Origin: Pacificitalea sp040119125
Lineage (GTDB): Bacteria; Pseudomonadota; Alphaproteobacteria; Rhodobacterales; Rhodobacteraceae
Direction: 5' to 3'
DNA: 64,000 nt
NCBI GenBank assembly: GCA_040119125.1
Contig: JBEDTR010000005.1
Span: 1 to 64,000 of the forward strand
In this document: piece after piece, positions 8,214-17,758 of the stretch
How the letters are laid out: every line of letters begins with the position of its first letter
How positions within the stretch are numbered: position 1 is the first letter of the stretch
Translations under genes and position numbers: made by a program
Notes under the pieces: model-generated
Databases searched by the model: none
Told to the model about the DNA's origin: nothing
The model's input: the letters and a program-made list of their open reading frames with translations, nothing else

Positions 8214-8240
8214 CTGTCCATTCGTGATGCGTGGCGCGGC

Positions 8241-8981
8241 TCAAAGCTGCTCCATCACCTCGTCACTGGCGTCGAAGTTGCTGGTGACCTTCTGCACGTC
8301 GTCGTCGTCTTCGAGCGCGTCGATCAGCTTCATCAGCTTCTGCATGCCTTCGAGGTCCATCTCGGTCGAGGTGGTCGGCTTCCAGATCAGCTTGGTCGTG
8401 TTGCTTTCGCCCAGATCGGCTTCCAGCGCAGTCGAGACCTCGTTCAGGTCGGTATCCGCGCAGTAGATCACATGCCCGTCTTCGGAGCTTTCGACATCCT
8501 CGGCGCCCGCTTCGATCGCGGCCATCATCACCGTGTCGTAATCCCCGACGGAGGCCGGGTAGACGATCTCGCCCTTGCGCTCGAACATGAACGACACGGA
8601 GCCGGTTTCACCCAGATTGCCGCCGTTCTTCGAGAAGGTCGAGCGCACGGTGGATGCGGTGCGGTTGCGGTTGTCGGTCATCGCCTCGACAATCACCGCG
8701 ACGCCGTTGGGGCCGTAACCCTCGTAGCGGATTTCCTCGTAGGTATCGGCATCGCCGCCCTGCGATTTCTTGATCGCGCGTTCGATTACGTCCTTGGGCA
8801 CCGAGACCGACTTGGCCTCCTTGACCGCGAGCCGCAAACGCGGGTTTTTCTCGGGGTCAGGGTCGCCCATCTTGGCGGCCACGGTGATTTCCTTGCTCAG
8901 CTTGGAGAAGAGCTTGGACCGGGCAGCGTCCTGCCGGCCCTTGCGATGCTGGATGTTGGCCCATTTGGAATGGCCTGCCAT
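8241..8981 (-). CDS. yebC: YebC/PmpR family translation/transcription factor
   Basis: A 246-aa member of the TACO1/YebC family. Recent work links YebC proteins to ribosome rescue at proline stretches; others act as DNA-binding regulators. The family start MAGHSKWANIQHRKG sets the ATG at 8981; an upstream in-frame ATG at 9098 would add 39 unrelated residues and overlap the phosphate transporter. The Asp/Glu-rich C-terminus (DALEDDDDVQ) is typical. In other proteobacteria it sits beside ruvC, which is absent here. Confidence 0.93.
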   Translation of the reverse strand: MAGHSKWANIQHRKGRQDAARSKLFSKLSKEITVAAKMGDPDPEKNPRLRLAVKEAKSVSVPKDVIERAIKKSQGGDADTYEEIRYEGYGPNGVAVIVEAMTDNRNRTASTVRSTFSKNGGNLGETGSVSFMFERKGEIVYPASVGDYDTVMMAAIEAGAEDVESSEDGHVIYCADTDLNEVSTALEADLGESNTTKLIWKPTTSTEMDLEGMQKLMKLIDALEDDDDVQKVTSNFDASDEVMEQL

Positions 8982-9078
8982 GATGCGCTCCACGTCAGTC
9001 TTTTCGGATTTCGCCCGTCTATAGGCAGAGCGGCGGGTCCGGGCAATCCCCCTCTCGGCGACAGGCGCCCCGCGCCGA

Positions 9079-10554
9079 TCAGGGGGCGAGTTGTTCAAGC
9101 ACCAGAAAAATGCCGCCCGACATCACTGCCGCTGCCGGCACGGTGATGACCCAAGCCGCGACAATGGTCATGAAATGCGACCGTCGCACCAACCGGCGGC
9201 GACGGCGTTCCTCGCGCGCGATGACCTTGCCCGGCTTGGCGGGGTGCAGCTTGCGCGCGCGGCGCGCCATATACCATTCACGGAAGAAACCGACCCCGAA
9301 CACCCCGCCCACCGCGATATGGGTGGAGGATACGGGCAGGCCCAGCCAAGACGCCACGATCACCGTCAGCGCCGCAGACAGCGCCACACAATAGGCGCGC
9401 ATCGGGTTAAGCTTGGTGATCTGGCTACCCACCATGCGGATCAGCTTCGGCCCGAACAGAAACAGGCCAAAGCTGATGCCGAACGCGCCGATCAACATCA
9501 CCCAGAACGGCACGGCCACCGCCCCCGACAGGGTGGCGGTTTCCAGCACTGCGACGATTGCGGCAAGCGGGCCGACCGCATTTGCCACGTCATTGGCCCC
9601 ATGGGCGAAGGACAGCAGCGCCGCCGACAGAACCAAAGGCAGGGCGAACAGCACCTTGAGCGAGCGGTTGCGGTTTTCCAGCCCCGCGGCGCGGCGGGCG
9701 ACGATCGGGCGCGCAATGGCCCATGTGCCGACGGCGACGATCACGCCCAGCGCGATTGCCACCGGCAAGTCGATTGAGATCAGGCGCTTGAGCCCCTTCA
9801 CCGTCAGATAGGTGGTGAAGGCACCCGACATGACCGCAACCAGCACCGGCACCCAGACCCGCGCGGCGGCTAGCTTATCCTCGCGGTAGATGATGCGGCT
9901 TTTGATCAGCGCCAAAAACGCGGCCGCGATCACCCCGCCCAGCACTGGCGAGATCACCCAGCTTGCGGCGATTGCGCCCATCGTGGGCCAGCTCACGGCA
10001 TTCAGCCCCGCCGCGGCGATGCCTGCGCCCATGACCCCGCCGACAACCGAATGGGTCGTCGAGACCGGCGCCCCGACGACTGTGGCAAGGTTGACCCACA
10101 GCGCCGAGGACACCAGCGCCGCCATCATCGCATAGATAAACACGGTGTTGTCGGTAAACGCATCCGGGCTGACGATACCCTTCGCGATGGTCGACACCAC
10201 GTCGCCCCCCGCCAGCAGCGCGCCCGCGCTTTCGCAGACCGCGGCAATGATAATGGCCCCGCCCATTGTCAGCGCATTGGCGCCCACCGCCGGGCCCATG
10301 TTGTTGGCCACGTCATTGGCGCCGATATTCAATGCCATATAGGCCCCGAACACCGCTGCCGCGACAAGGATCACGCCGTCATGGCCGACGCCTGCGAACA
10401 CCGCCGCCGCGATACCGGCCACGACCATGAAGGCCAGCGCGATGCCGATCCCCACAGTGGAGCGCGACAGATACTGCGTCGCATATTCCACTTGGCTGAT
10501 CCGGTTAAGATCCTTGTCCAGCGTTTTCCACTGGTTGGGATTTTCAGTCGCCAT
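9079..10554 (-). CDS. pit: Inorganic phosphate transporter, PiT family
   Basis: A 491-aa low-affinity phosphate (metal-phosphate/H+) symporter of the inner membrane. Both PiT signature repeats are visible: GANDVANNMGPAVG at about residue 78 and HGANDVANAVGPLA at about 320. About 10-12 TM segments are seen, with a basic cytoplasmic loop (MARRARKLHPAK) near residue 430. ATG at 10554 follows GGAG at a slightly long spacing. No Pho box was recognised upstream, and no phoU-like gene is adjacent, unlike in many pit operons. Confidence 0.93.
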   Translation of the reverse strand: MATENPNQWKTLDKDLNRISQVEYATQYLSRSTVGIGIALAFMVVAGIAAAVFAGVGHDGVILVAAAVFGAYMALNIGANDVANNMGPAVGANALTMGGAIIIAAVCESAGALLAGGDVVSTIAKGIVSPDAFTDNTVFIYAMMAALVSSALWVNLATVVGAPVSTTHSVVGGVMGAGIAAAGLNAVSWPTMGAIAASWVISPVLGGVIAAAFLALIKSRIIYREDKLAAARVWVPVLVAVMSGAFTTYLTVKGLKRLISIDLPVAIALGVIVAVGTWAIARPIVARRAAGLENRNRSLKVLFALPLVLSAALLSFAHGANDVANAVGPLAAIVAVLETATLSGAVAVPFWVMLIGAFGISFGLFLFGPKLIRMVGSQITKLNPMRAYCVALSAALTVIVASWLGLPVSSTHIAVGGVFGVGFFREWYMARRARKLHPAKPGKVIAREERRRRRLVRRSHFMTIVAAWVITVPAAAVMSGGIFLVLEQLAP

Positions 10555-10700
10555 TCGCTCATTGCTCCGTTTCGCGTGCCCCCTGATCGCGGGGGAGCCA
10601 CGCGCTGCTAACGGCGAATCATATTCAGATCAAGAAATGCTCGCAGGTATGTCATTACGGGACGGTTACGGACCGGCACCTTGAGGCGCGCGCCGCCCCC

Positions 10701-12071
10701 CTATCCGACCTCTGCAAACACCCGCGTCAGCGCCTGTTCCAGCTTGTCGAACATCTCGTCCATCTGCGCGTCGGTCATGATGAAGGGTGGGCACAGGACC
10801 ACGGCCTGACCCAGCGGACGACAGATCAGCCCGGCATCGGTGGAGGCATTGGCAATGCGCTCGGACACAGACAGGCTACCGTCGAAGGGCACCTTGCCGG
10901 CCTTGTCCTGCACCGCCTCCAGCGCGCCCATCAGCCCCATGCCGCGCGCCTCGCCAATGTGATCCATCTGCGCCAGTCGCGCCATGCCAGCCTCGAATCG
11001 CGGGGTCTGGGCGCGGACATTCTCCAGCAGACCTTCGTTCAGGATCACGTCGATGGCCTTCAGCGCGATGGCGCAGCCGACAGGATGGCCCGAGGCGGTG
11101 AACCCATGCGGGAATTCCTCGATTGCCTCCGCCGCATCCTGCATCCGGTCGGCAAGGTCAGGGCCGAGGATCACCGCCCCCATCGGGAAATAGCCAGCGG
11201 TCAGCGCCTTGGACGCGATGATGGCGTCGGGCATGAAATCGAGCGACTGGCAGCCCCAGACCGCACCGGTGCGCCCAAATCCGCAGATCACCTCGTCGGA
11301 CACCAGCGGAATGTTGTGGCGCTTCAGGATCGGGGCGATGGTCTGGAAATAGCCTTCGGGCGGGACGATCACGCCGCCTGCGCCCATCACCGGCTCGGCT
11401 ACGAAGGCCGCAATCGTGTCGGCGCCTTCACGGGCAATGGTCTCTTCCAGCTCCGCGCCCAGCCGCGCGGTATACTCGGCCTCGCTCTCGCCATCGCGGC
11501 CCTCGCGCCAGTAATGCGGGCAGCCCAAATGCACGAAGCCGTCGAGCGGCAGGCCAAACACGTCGTTATAGGGCTTGCCGGTCATCGACGCCGACACCAC
11601 CGTCACGCCGTGATAGCCGTTCTTGCGGGTCAGGATCTTGCGCGCTTGCGGGCGGCCCTCGGCGCGGTTCAGGAACCATAGCATCTTGACCAGCGTGTCA
11701 TTCGCCTCGGACCCGGAGTTGGTGTAAAACACCTTGCCCCGCGCAAAGGGCGACACCTCGATCAGCTTCTCGGACAGCATCACGGTCTGGTCGCTCATCC
11801 GCCCAAAGAACGAATGATAGCCCGGAAAGCGGTCATATTGCGCCTTGGCGGCAGCCGCGAGGCCGGGATGATCAAACCCCGCAACCATGTTCCACAGACC
11901 GGAATTCGCATCCAGATAGCGCCGCCCCTGCACGTCGACGACGTAAGGGCCTTCACCATGGGTCAGCACGACGGTGCCCCGGTCATGGATCGTCGGCAGG
12001 TCGGTGAAACCGTAGAAGCTGGCAGCCTCGGCGCGGGCTTCCCAGCTTTGGGGGGTGGAGGTATCGGGCAT
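10701..12071 (-). CDS. Class III PLP-dependent aminotransferase
   Basis: A 456-aa fold-type I, class III (omega-amino acid) transaminase that probably moves an amino group from an amine or omega-amino acid to pyruvate. The PLP phosphate motif NSGSEAND lies near residue 118, the Asp motif SDEVICGFGRTG near residue 255, and the Schiff-base Lys in ASKALTAGYFP near residue 290. A divergent LysR regulator begins about 160 bp away and likely controls it. The amine donor cannot be decided from sequence; taurine, beta-alanine or a diamine are all possible. Confidence 0.88.
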   Translation of the reverse strand: MPDTSTPQSWEARAEAASFYGFTDLPTIHDRGTVVLTHGEGPYVVDVQGRRYLDANSGLWNMVAGFDHPGLAAAAKAQYDRFPGYHSFFGRMSDQTVMLSEKLIEVSPFARGKVFYTNSGSEANDTLVKMLWFLNRAEGRPQARKILTRKNGYHGVTVVSASMTGKPYNDVFGLPLDGFVHLGCPHYWREGRDGESEAEYTARLGAELEETIAREGADTIAAFVAEPVMGAGGVIVPPEGYFQTIAPILKRHNIPLVSDEVICGFGRTGAVWGCQSLDFMPDAIIASKALTAGYFPMGAVILGPDLADRMQDAAEAIEEFPHGFTASGHPVGCAIALKAIDVILNEGLLENVRAQTPRFEAGMARLAQMDHIGEARGMGLMGALEAVQDKAGKVPFDGSLSVSERIANASTDAGLICRPLGQAVVLCPPFIMTDAQMDEMFDKLEQALTRVFAEVG

Positions 12072-12232
12072 GGGGGATCCGCTTGGCTGGGGGAGGGTCT
12101 GTCGCGACGCTAGCCGGGCTGCGGGCGCGTTTCAACGGCCCTCCCATCCCCGTGCCGGGTCACAGCCGGTTGCCCGCGCGGCAGGTTCCGTCCTAGGGTC
12201 CACGCGGACGCCACAGCGAAAGGGCCGCGATC

Positions 12233-13198
12233 ATGTCGGAGACGCCGGGCCGGATGACGCTATGGGGCATCGAAGTGTTCCTCGCCACCGCCGAAGAGGG
12301 CGCGATATCCGCTGCTGCGCGACGTCTGGGCGCCAGTCCCTCGGGCGTCAGCCAGCAGATCACCGGACTGGAAGCGACGCTGGGATGCGCGCTCATGGAC
12401 CGCTCGACCCGGCCTGTCACGCTGACCCCGGCGGGGCGGACCTTCCTGCGCCGCGCCACTCGTATCTTGCACGAAACCGCGCAGGCCCAAGCCGAATTGG
12501 CCGCCCATGACCTGAGCCATTTGCGCAGTTTCCGGCTGGGGATGATCGAGGATCTCGACGCCGATGTGACGCCCGCCCTGCTGAGCCTGATGGCGGAGGA
12601 GCTGAAAAGCTGCCAATTCCTGCTGGAAACGGGCGCGAGCCATCGGCTGACCGACCAACTGGAACACCGCACGCTTGATGTCATTGTCGCCGCCGATACC
12701 GGCCAGCGCGCCAATTGGATGGAAACCCATCCGCTGTTGGAAGAGCCCTACGTCATTGCAATGCCGCGCGGGCGTGTGCCCGATCCTGACGCTCTCGGCC
12801 CGGCGCTGCGGGACCTGCCGCTGATCCAATATACACAGCGCCACATGATGGGCAGGCAGATCCACGCGCATCTGTTGGCGCAGGATCTCAGGCCGTCGGG
12901 GCGGTTTGAACTCGACAGCTACCACGCGATCATGGCGATGGTGGCGCGCGGCACCGGGTGGACGATCCTCACGCCGCTGGGGCTTGCACGCGCGCATCGG
13001 TTCCGCGACGAGGCGGACCTCTTCCCGCTCCCCTTCGCGCCCCTGACCCGCCGGATCACCCTCTCGGCCCGCGCGGGCGTGTTGCAGGACATGCCGGGTC
13101 AGGTGGCCACACGCATGCGCGGGCTTCTGGCCGAGATGATCGTCGCGCCGACCATCGCCCGGTTACCTTGGCTGGAGGGTCAGCTCCGCGTGTTATAG
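12233..13198 (+). CDS. LysR-type transcriptional regulator
   Basis: A 321-aa LysR family protein. The helix-turn-helix covers residues 6-65 (GAISAAARRLGASPSGVSQQI), followed by the effector domain. It is divergent from the class III aminotransferase, which is its likely target. Its inducer is unknown. It is convergent with the metallopeptidase gene at 13262. Confidence 0.88.
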   Translation: MSETPGRMTLWGIEVFLATAEEGAISAAARRLGASPSGVSQQITGLEATLGCALMDRSTRPVTLTPAGRTFLRRATRILHETAQAQAELAAHDLSHLRSFRLGMIEDLDADVTPALLSLMAEELKSCQFLLETGASHRLTDQLEHRTLDVIVAADTGQRANWMETHPLLEEPYVIAMPRGRVPDPDALGPALRDLPLIQYTQRHMMGRQIHAHLLAQDLRPSGRFELDSYHAIMAMVARGTGWTILTPLGLARAHRFRDEADLFPLPFAPLTRRITLSARAGVLQDMPGQVATRMRGLLAEMIVAPTIARLPWLEGQLRVL

Positions 13199-13261
13199 GC
13201 GCGCGAAGTCGGGTCGCGGCGGACATAGACACGCCTCCGCCGCCACAGACCTAGGGGCCGT

Positions 13262-14323
13262 TCAGGCGGCCATGGCAGGCTGACGGGCATCCCACAACAC
13301 GGCATGCACGGCTTTCAGCTTCCCGGCGACGGGCGGGGTGATGACCTGCGGCAGAAAATCGAGCAGGCCCATTTCGCGGTTCAACTCGTTCAGGATCAGC
13401 CCAAGCTGCGTGTAGCGCGCCAGCATCAACTCGACGTTTTCATCCTCGGTCCCGGCCCCCGGCGCCATCAGGCCCAACTGCTCAGCCGTGTCGAGCACCG
13501 CGCGCATGTCGAGGTAGAACGAGAAGCTTTCGGCCCAGTCCTCCCATGGATGCATCGTGGCATAGGCGCTGATATGCGTCTCGCGCCAATTCTCGGGCGG
13601 GCCATTCTGATAATGCTGGTCCAAAGCAGTGGCGTAATCGGGGTTCTCGGGGTCGCCAAACGTGGCATTGAACGCCTCCGATTTCACGGGATCGTTCTTA
13701 ACGAGAAGGTCCCAGTAGTAATGCCCGACCTCATGCCGAAAATGCCCGATCAAGGTGCGATGCGCCTCGTCCATGTCGACCCGAGCGGCCTCGCGCGCGG
13801 CATCATCGGCTTCTTGGATGTTGATGGTGATAAGACCGTTGGCATGCCCGGTATAGACATGTTCGGACTCGTCCATGCGCCGCCAAGGCCCTTGATCCAC
13901 CGGATCGCCCATGAAGGAGAATGACAATGGCGGGCTGATCCCGTCATCGCGCGCGCCATAAGGCAGGCCAAGCCGGTCGAGCGCGTAAAACAGCCTGCGC
14001 TTGGCGGCCTCAAGGCGCGCCCATTTCTCCTGATTCCCGGGCACATTCATGTCGGGAACCGTGTCGTTGAACCGGCAGGTGTCACACAGGCTCTCGTCCT
14101 CGAACGCGGGCACCATCCGGTTACAGACCGCCCATTCGGCGTAATTTTCGCATTTGTGGTTGGTGGTGTTGCAGGTCGTGCAAACCCAATCGGCGCCACC
14201 TTGCGGTTCCTGCGCCGAAATCGTTTCGCAATTCTGGCACCACCCCACTTCGCGCCCGCAGGACTGGCAAAGCGAATTGTCGAAAAACAGGGTATTGCCG
14301 CAGACGCAGCCATAGGTTCGCAT
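13262..14323 (-). CDS. Zinc-ribbon putative zinc metallopeptidase (Peptidase_Mx type)
   Basis: A 353-aa protein with a Cys-rich N-terminus of about 95 residues holding several CxxC pairs (CQSCG, CQNC, CTTC, CDTC), like a rubredoxin/zinc ribbon. A putative gluzincin domain follows. HEVGH near residue 195 is the zinc-binding and catalytic motif. The family is often annotated as putative zinc-binding peptidase and is common in Rhodobacterales and rhizobia; its substrate is unknown. Single gene, not in an operon with either neighbour. Confidence 0.85.
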   Translation of the reverse strand: MRTYGCVCGNTLFFDNSLCQSCGREVGWCQNCETISAQEPQGGADWVCTTCNTTNHKCENYAEWAVCNRMVPAFEDESLCDTCRFNDTVPDMNVPGNQEKWARLEAAKRRLFYALDRLGLPYGARDDGISPPLSFSFMGDPVDQGPWRRMDESEHVYTGHANGLITINIQEADDAAREAARVDMDEAHRTLIGHFRHEVGHYYWDLLVKNDPVKSEAFNATFGDPENPDYATALDQHYQNGPPENWRETHISAYATMHPWEDWAESFSFYLDMRAVLDTAEQLGLMAPGAGTEDENVELMLARYTQLGLILNELNREMGLLDFLPQVITPPVAGKLKAVHAVLWDARQPAMAA

Positions 14324-14590
14324 CGGTCACTCCGGGGAAATCATTGCGCGGTCTAACTCCGTCGAGGCGGTTCGGGTCCGTGCGTTCCCAGGTATATTTG
14401 CAAGGCGTCGCAGGGCCAGTGCAGCCGATGCGCCCCGGCGGGGTCATTGCGGTGTCCTCCTGCGCACAGGAGGCCGTTGTTCTTATTGGTTTAGCGCATG
14501 CCCTGCCCCAAGGACGGGATCGTGCAACGTCCACACGCGAGAGACCGGCCCCTATTCCCTGCCTGCCCCTGCGCTGTTACACATTCGGCC

Positions 14591-15010
14591 ATGAGCGTTC
14601 CCCATCTCCTTCCCGTGCAGGTCTGGTATGAAGACACCGACATGGGCGGCATCGTCTATTACGCCAATTATCTGAAGTTCATCGAACGCGGCCGCTCCGA
14701 CTGGATCGCGGGGCTGGGGCTGGACCAAGAAGCGCTGCGCCGCGCAGGCACGGTGTTTGCCGTGCGGCGTCTGGAGGCCGATTACCTTGCCCCTGCCCGC
14801 TTCGGCGACGTGCTACAGGTGGAGACCGTGCCCGGCAATCTGCGCGGCGCGCGGCTGGAAATGGCGCAGCGCGTCCTGCGGCAGGACACGGTGCTATTCA
14901 CGGCGCAGGTGACGCTGGTGGCAATCGGTCCGTCGGGTCGTCCGGCCCGTCTGCCGGCGCCCCTGCGCGCGCAACTGACGCTTGCCTCACAGCCCGGCGC
15001 GACGGGCTGA
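14591..15010 (+). CDS. ybgC: Tol-Pal associated acyl-CoA thioesterase YbgC
   Basis: A 139-aa hotdog-fold thioesterase, first gene of the tol-pal operon. The active-site motif WYEDTDMGGIVYYANY has the catalytic Asp. E. coli YbgC cleaves short or acyl-carrier-linked acyl chains and interacts with phospholipid synthesis enzymes. ATG 14591 (MSVPHLLP) is chosen to match the family start; an upstream ATG would add 31 unrelated residues. The 267 bases before it hold a 7-bp stem-loop (14456-14462/14467-14473) and nothing else recognised. Confidence 0.92.
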   Translation: MSVPHLLPVQVWYEDTDMGGIVYYANYLKFIERGRSDWIAGLGLDQEALRRAGTVFAVRRLEADYLAPARFGDVLQVETVPGNLRGARLEMAQRVLRQDTVLFTAQVTLVAIGPSGRPARLPAPLRAQLTLASQPGATG

Positions 15011-15144
15011 CCACGGCGGCAATCGGCAAGCACGGGCTCACCCGCCGTGCGATGACGCGGTTGTGTTGGATTTTCCCCTGCCGCTTCGTTAGAATCATCT
15101 GTAATGAGCGGCCAGAACGCCGCCCCGAGCAATGAGCAGGCAGA

Positions 15145-15840
15145 ATGGAAACCGAAACACTTGCTATGGCGCAGGAGATTGACTTCTCCATGCTTGCCCT
15201 TTTCGCGCGTGCCACCCTAACGGTGAAGCTGGTCATGCTGCTGCTGATCGTCGCATCGTTTTGGTCATGGGCGATCATCATCCAAAAACACATCACCTAT
15301 CGCCGCGCACGGGCGCAGGCGGGTCAATTCGACCGGGCCTTCTGGTCTGGCGAGCCGCTTGACGAGCTGTTCGAGCAGATCGGCCCGGATCCCGCAGGCT
15401 CGTCCCAGCGGATCTTTGCCGCCGGGATGATGGAATGGCGCCGCTCGCATCGCGATGACGGCGCGCTGATCGCGGGCGCTCAACCACGTATCGACCGGTC
15501 GATGGACGTGGCGATCGCCAAGGAAACCGAGAAACTTAACGGTGGGTTGAGCTTCCTTGCGACCGTAGGCTCCACCGCGCCGTTTGTTGGCCTCTTCGGC
15601 ACCGTCTGGGGCATCAAGACTGCCTTTGAGGAAATCGCCATCGCGCAGAATACCAACCTTGCCGTCGTGGCCCCCGGCATCGCCGAGGCGCTGCTGGCCA
15701 CCGGTCTGGGCCTGCTGGCTGCTATCCCGGCGGTGATTTTCTACAACAAGCTGTCGACCGACAGTGACCGTATCATCGGCAATTACGAAAGCTTCGCCGA
15801 TGAGTTTTCCACCATCCTGTCGCGCCAGCTGGACGCCTGA
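15145..15840 (+). CDS. tolQ: TolQ, proton-driven motor subunit of Tol-Pal
   Basis: A 231-aa inner-membrane protein of the TolQ/ExbB/MotA family. It has one TM near residue 25 and a pair of TM helices in the C-terminal half (residues about 130-200, with GLFGTVWGIKTAF and GLGLLAAIPAV). With TolR it uses the proton gradient to energise TolA at the division site. The ATG at 15145 is used; a second in-frame ATG at 15166 is possible. The tolR start lies 3 bases after its stop. Confidence 0.95.
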   Translation: METETLAMAQEIDFSMLALFARATLTVKLVMLLLIVASFWSWAIIIQKHITYRRARAQAGQFDRAFWSGEPLDELFEQIGPDPAGSSQRIFAAGMMEWRRSHRDDGALIAGAQPRIDRSMDVAIAKETEKLNGGLSFLATVGSTAPFVGLFGTVWGIKTAFEEIAIAQNTNLAVVAPGIAEALLATGLGLLAAIPAVIFYNKLSTDSDRIIGNYESFADEFSTILSRQLDA

Positions 15841-15843
15841 GCG

Positions 15844-16323
15844 ATGGGAGCGGGTGTCATGAAGGGCGGCGGAGGCGGCAAGCGGCGCGGACGGCGGCGG
15901 ACGCGGCCTGCGGCGATGGCCGAAATCAACGTCACGCCGTTTGTCGATGTCATGTTGGTGCTGCTGATCATCTTCATGGTTGCGGCGCCGCTGTTGACGG
16001 TGGGCGTGCCGGTAGAATTGCCGAAAACCGCCGCGCAGGCGCTGCCCCATGAGCAAGAAGAGCCGCTGACCATCACGCTGACCCCGGACGGGCTGATCGC
16101 AATTCAGACCACCGAGGTCGACGAGGGCGAGCTGATCCCACGTCTGCAAGGCATCGCGGCGGAGCGCGGCGATGACAAGGTCTTCCTGCGGGCCGACGGA
16201 TCGATCCCCTACGCGCGTGTCGTCGAGGTGATGGGCGCGCTGAACGCAGGCGGGTTTTCCAATATCGGCCTTGTCACCGATACCGGCGGGCGCAGGCTTG
16301 ACGGGACCGACGCCGCGAATTGA
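15844..16323 (+). CDS. tolR: TolR, Tol-Pal motor subunit
   Basis: A 159-aa ExbD/TolR family protein with a very basic N-terminus (GGGKRRGRRRTRPA), a single TM helix near residues 35-57, and a periplasmic domain. The segment EINVTPFVDVMLVLL contains the conserved proton-relay Asp. It partners TolQ. The start codon lies 3 bases after the tolQ stop, implying coupled translation. Confidence 0.95.
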   Translation: MGAGVMKGGGGGKRRGRRRTRPAAMAEINVTPFVDVMLVLLIIFMVAAPLLTVGVPVELPKTAAQALPHEQEEPLTITLTPDGLIAIQTTEVDEGELIPRLQGIAAERGDDKVFLRADGSIPYARVVEVMGALNAGGFSNIGLVTDTGGRRLDGTDAAN

Positions 16324-16422
16324 GCGGCACGCGCAGGCGCGGTCGTCTGTGAGACCGCCTGAGATCAGGTCGCCTCGACCGGGGCGAGCGAAAGTGAACC
16401 AGTTGGAACAGGAGCGCGCAGG

Positions 16423-17646
16423 TTGAAAACCGGCACGATGATCTCCGGGATCGGACATGCGGTGCTCATCCTCTGGGCGCTGGTTGGCGGTCTGTTTTCG
16501 CATGATCGGCAGGACATGCAGTTCACCGAGGTCACGATGATCTCGGGGGATGAATTCGCCGCGCTCGTCAACAACGCCTCGACCGCCCCGCCGGAGGTCG
16601 AAAGCCCGACGCCCACGGCGCCGGAGCCGCCCGCGCCCGAAACCGAAACCGCCGCCGCCCCGGCGCCAGAGGCAGCCCCCGCGCCTGTGCCTGAGCCCGA
16701 ACCCGCGCCCGCGCCGCAGACCCCCGATGCCGCGCCGGATGTGAGCGAACTCGCCGAAACCCCGCGCGCGGAGGTCACGGATGTGGCCCCCGACGCGCCG
16801 GTCGCACCGCAGGAAACCGCCGGGGCCACGATGAATCCGGGCCAGTCGGATACGCCGACGCCCCGGCCCGCGCCGCGCGTCGCACCGACGCCCGCTCCCG
16901 CGCCTTCCCCCGATGCGCAGGTCGCGCCGGATGTGCAGGAAGCCGCCGAGCCGGAGCAAAGCGCCGAGGCCGAAACCGTGGCCGAGCCGCAAGAAGCCAC
17001 TGCGCCCGAGGAGGCCACCTCCGAGATCGTGACCGAGGCCGAGACCCCTGAGGGCGGCGAGCAGGTGGCCTTGGCCCCGACCGGTTCGCCCCGGCCGCGC
17101 CAGCGTCCGCAACGCCCGGCCGCCCCGTCCGAACCGGCCCCCACGCCGGACCCCGCCCCGACGCCCGAGCCCGAGCGCACGCCGGACCCCGCGCCAGCCC
17201 CCGACCCCACGCCCGATCCCGCACCTGCCGCCGATCCGCTGGCTGATGCCATCGCAGACGCCGTGGCCGACGCGGTTGGCGGCAGTTCTTCGGCGCCCGA
17301 ACAGGCGCCGACCCGTTCCGGCCCGCCAATGACGGCAGGGGAGCGCGAAGCTCTGCGCGTGGGCGTGCAGCAATGCTGGAACGTCGGCTCCCTGTCGTCG
17401 GAGGCGCTGCGCACCACGGTCACCGTTTCGGTAAACATGAACCAGAACGCGACGCCCGATACCGGCTCGATCCGGATGATCGGTTATGACGGCGGCTCGC
17501 AAGCGGCAGCACGACAGGCCTTTGAGGCGGCGCGGCGGGCAATTATCCGCTGTGGCACCAACGGCTTCCAGCTTCCGGCCGATAAATACGGCCAGTGGGC
17601 CGTTATCGAGATGGTCTTTAATCCCGAAGGGATGCGCCTGCGATGA
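16423..17646 (+). CDS. tolA: TolA, envelope-spanning link protein (TTG start)
   Basis: A 407-aa TolA-like protein. One N-terminal TM (residues about 5-24) anchors it. A central region of about 220 residues is almost entirely Pro, Ala, Glu, Thr and Asp, replacing the alanine/lysine helix of E. coli TolA. The C-terminal domain from about residue 305 (GEREALRVGVQQCWN) carries the TolA/TonB-like fold that binds TolB and Pal. The start is TTG at 16423, supported by AGGAG at 16410-16414 with 8-base spacing; the next ATG (16438) is too far from it. Confidence 0.9.
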   Translation: MKTGTMISGIGHAVLILWALVGGLFSHDRQDMQFTEVTMISGDEFAALVNNASTAPPEVESPTPTAPEPPAPETETAAAPAPEAAPAPVPEPEPAPAPQTPDAAPDVSELAETPRAEVTDVAPDAPVAPQETAGATMNPGQSDTPTPRPAPRVAPTPAPAPSPDAQVAPDVQEAAEPEQSAEAETVAEPQEATAPEEATSEIVTEAETPEGGEQVALAPTGSPRPRQRPQRPAAPSEPAPTPDPAPTPEPERTPDPAPAPDPTPDPAPAADPLADAIADAVADAVGGSSSAPEQAPTRSGPPMTAGEREALRVGVQQCWNVGSLSSEALRTTVTVSVNMNQNATPDTGSIRMIGYDGGSQAAARQAFEAARRAIIRCGTNGFQLPADKYGQWAVIEMVFNPEGMRLR

Positions 17647-17758
17647 GCAGTCACCCTTCGCCCGTCCGACCGGCTGCTTTGGCCGTTCGGGAACAATCCA
17701 CGCGCTTGGCGCATTTGACCTTCGGGCAAACCGGGTCGAATAGAGAGAGGGGAACAAC

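Noticed and set aside
8147..8221. Longer N-terminus for AlaE
   Set aside because: It would translate through the yebC terminator hairpin; MKSYLVDTAAS at 8146 fits the family.
14324..14590. Possible structured RNA before ybgC
   Set aside because: One 7-bp stem-loop is visible but no known RNA family pattern (SRP, 6S, riboswitch) could be matched.
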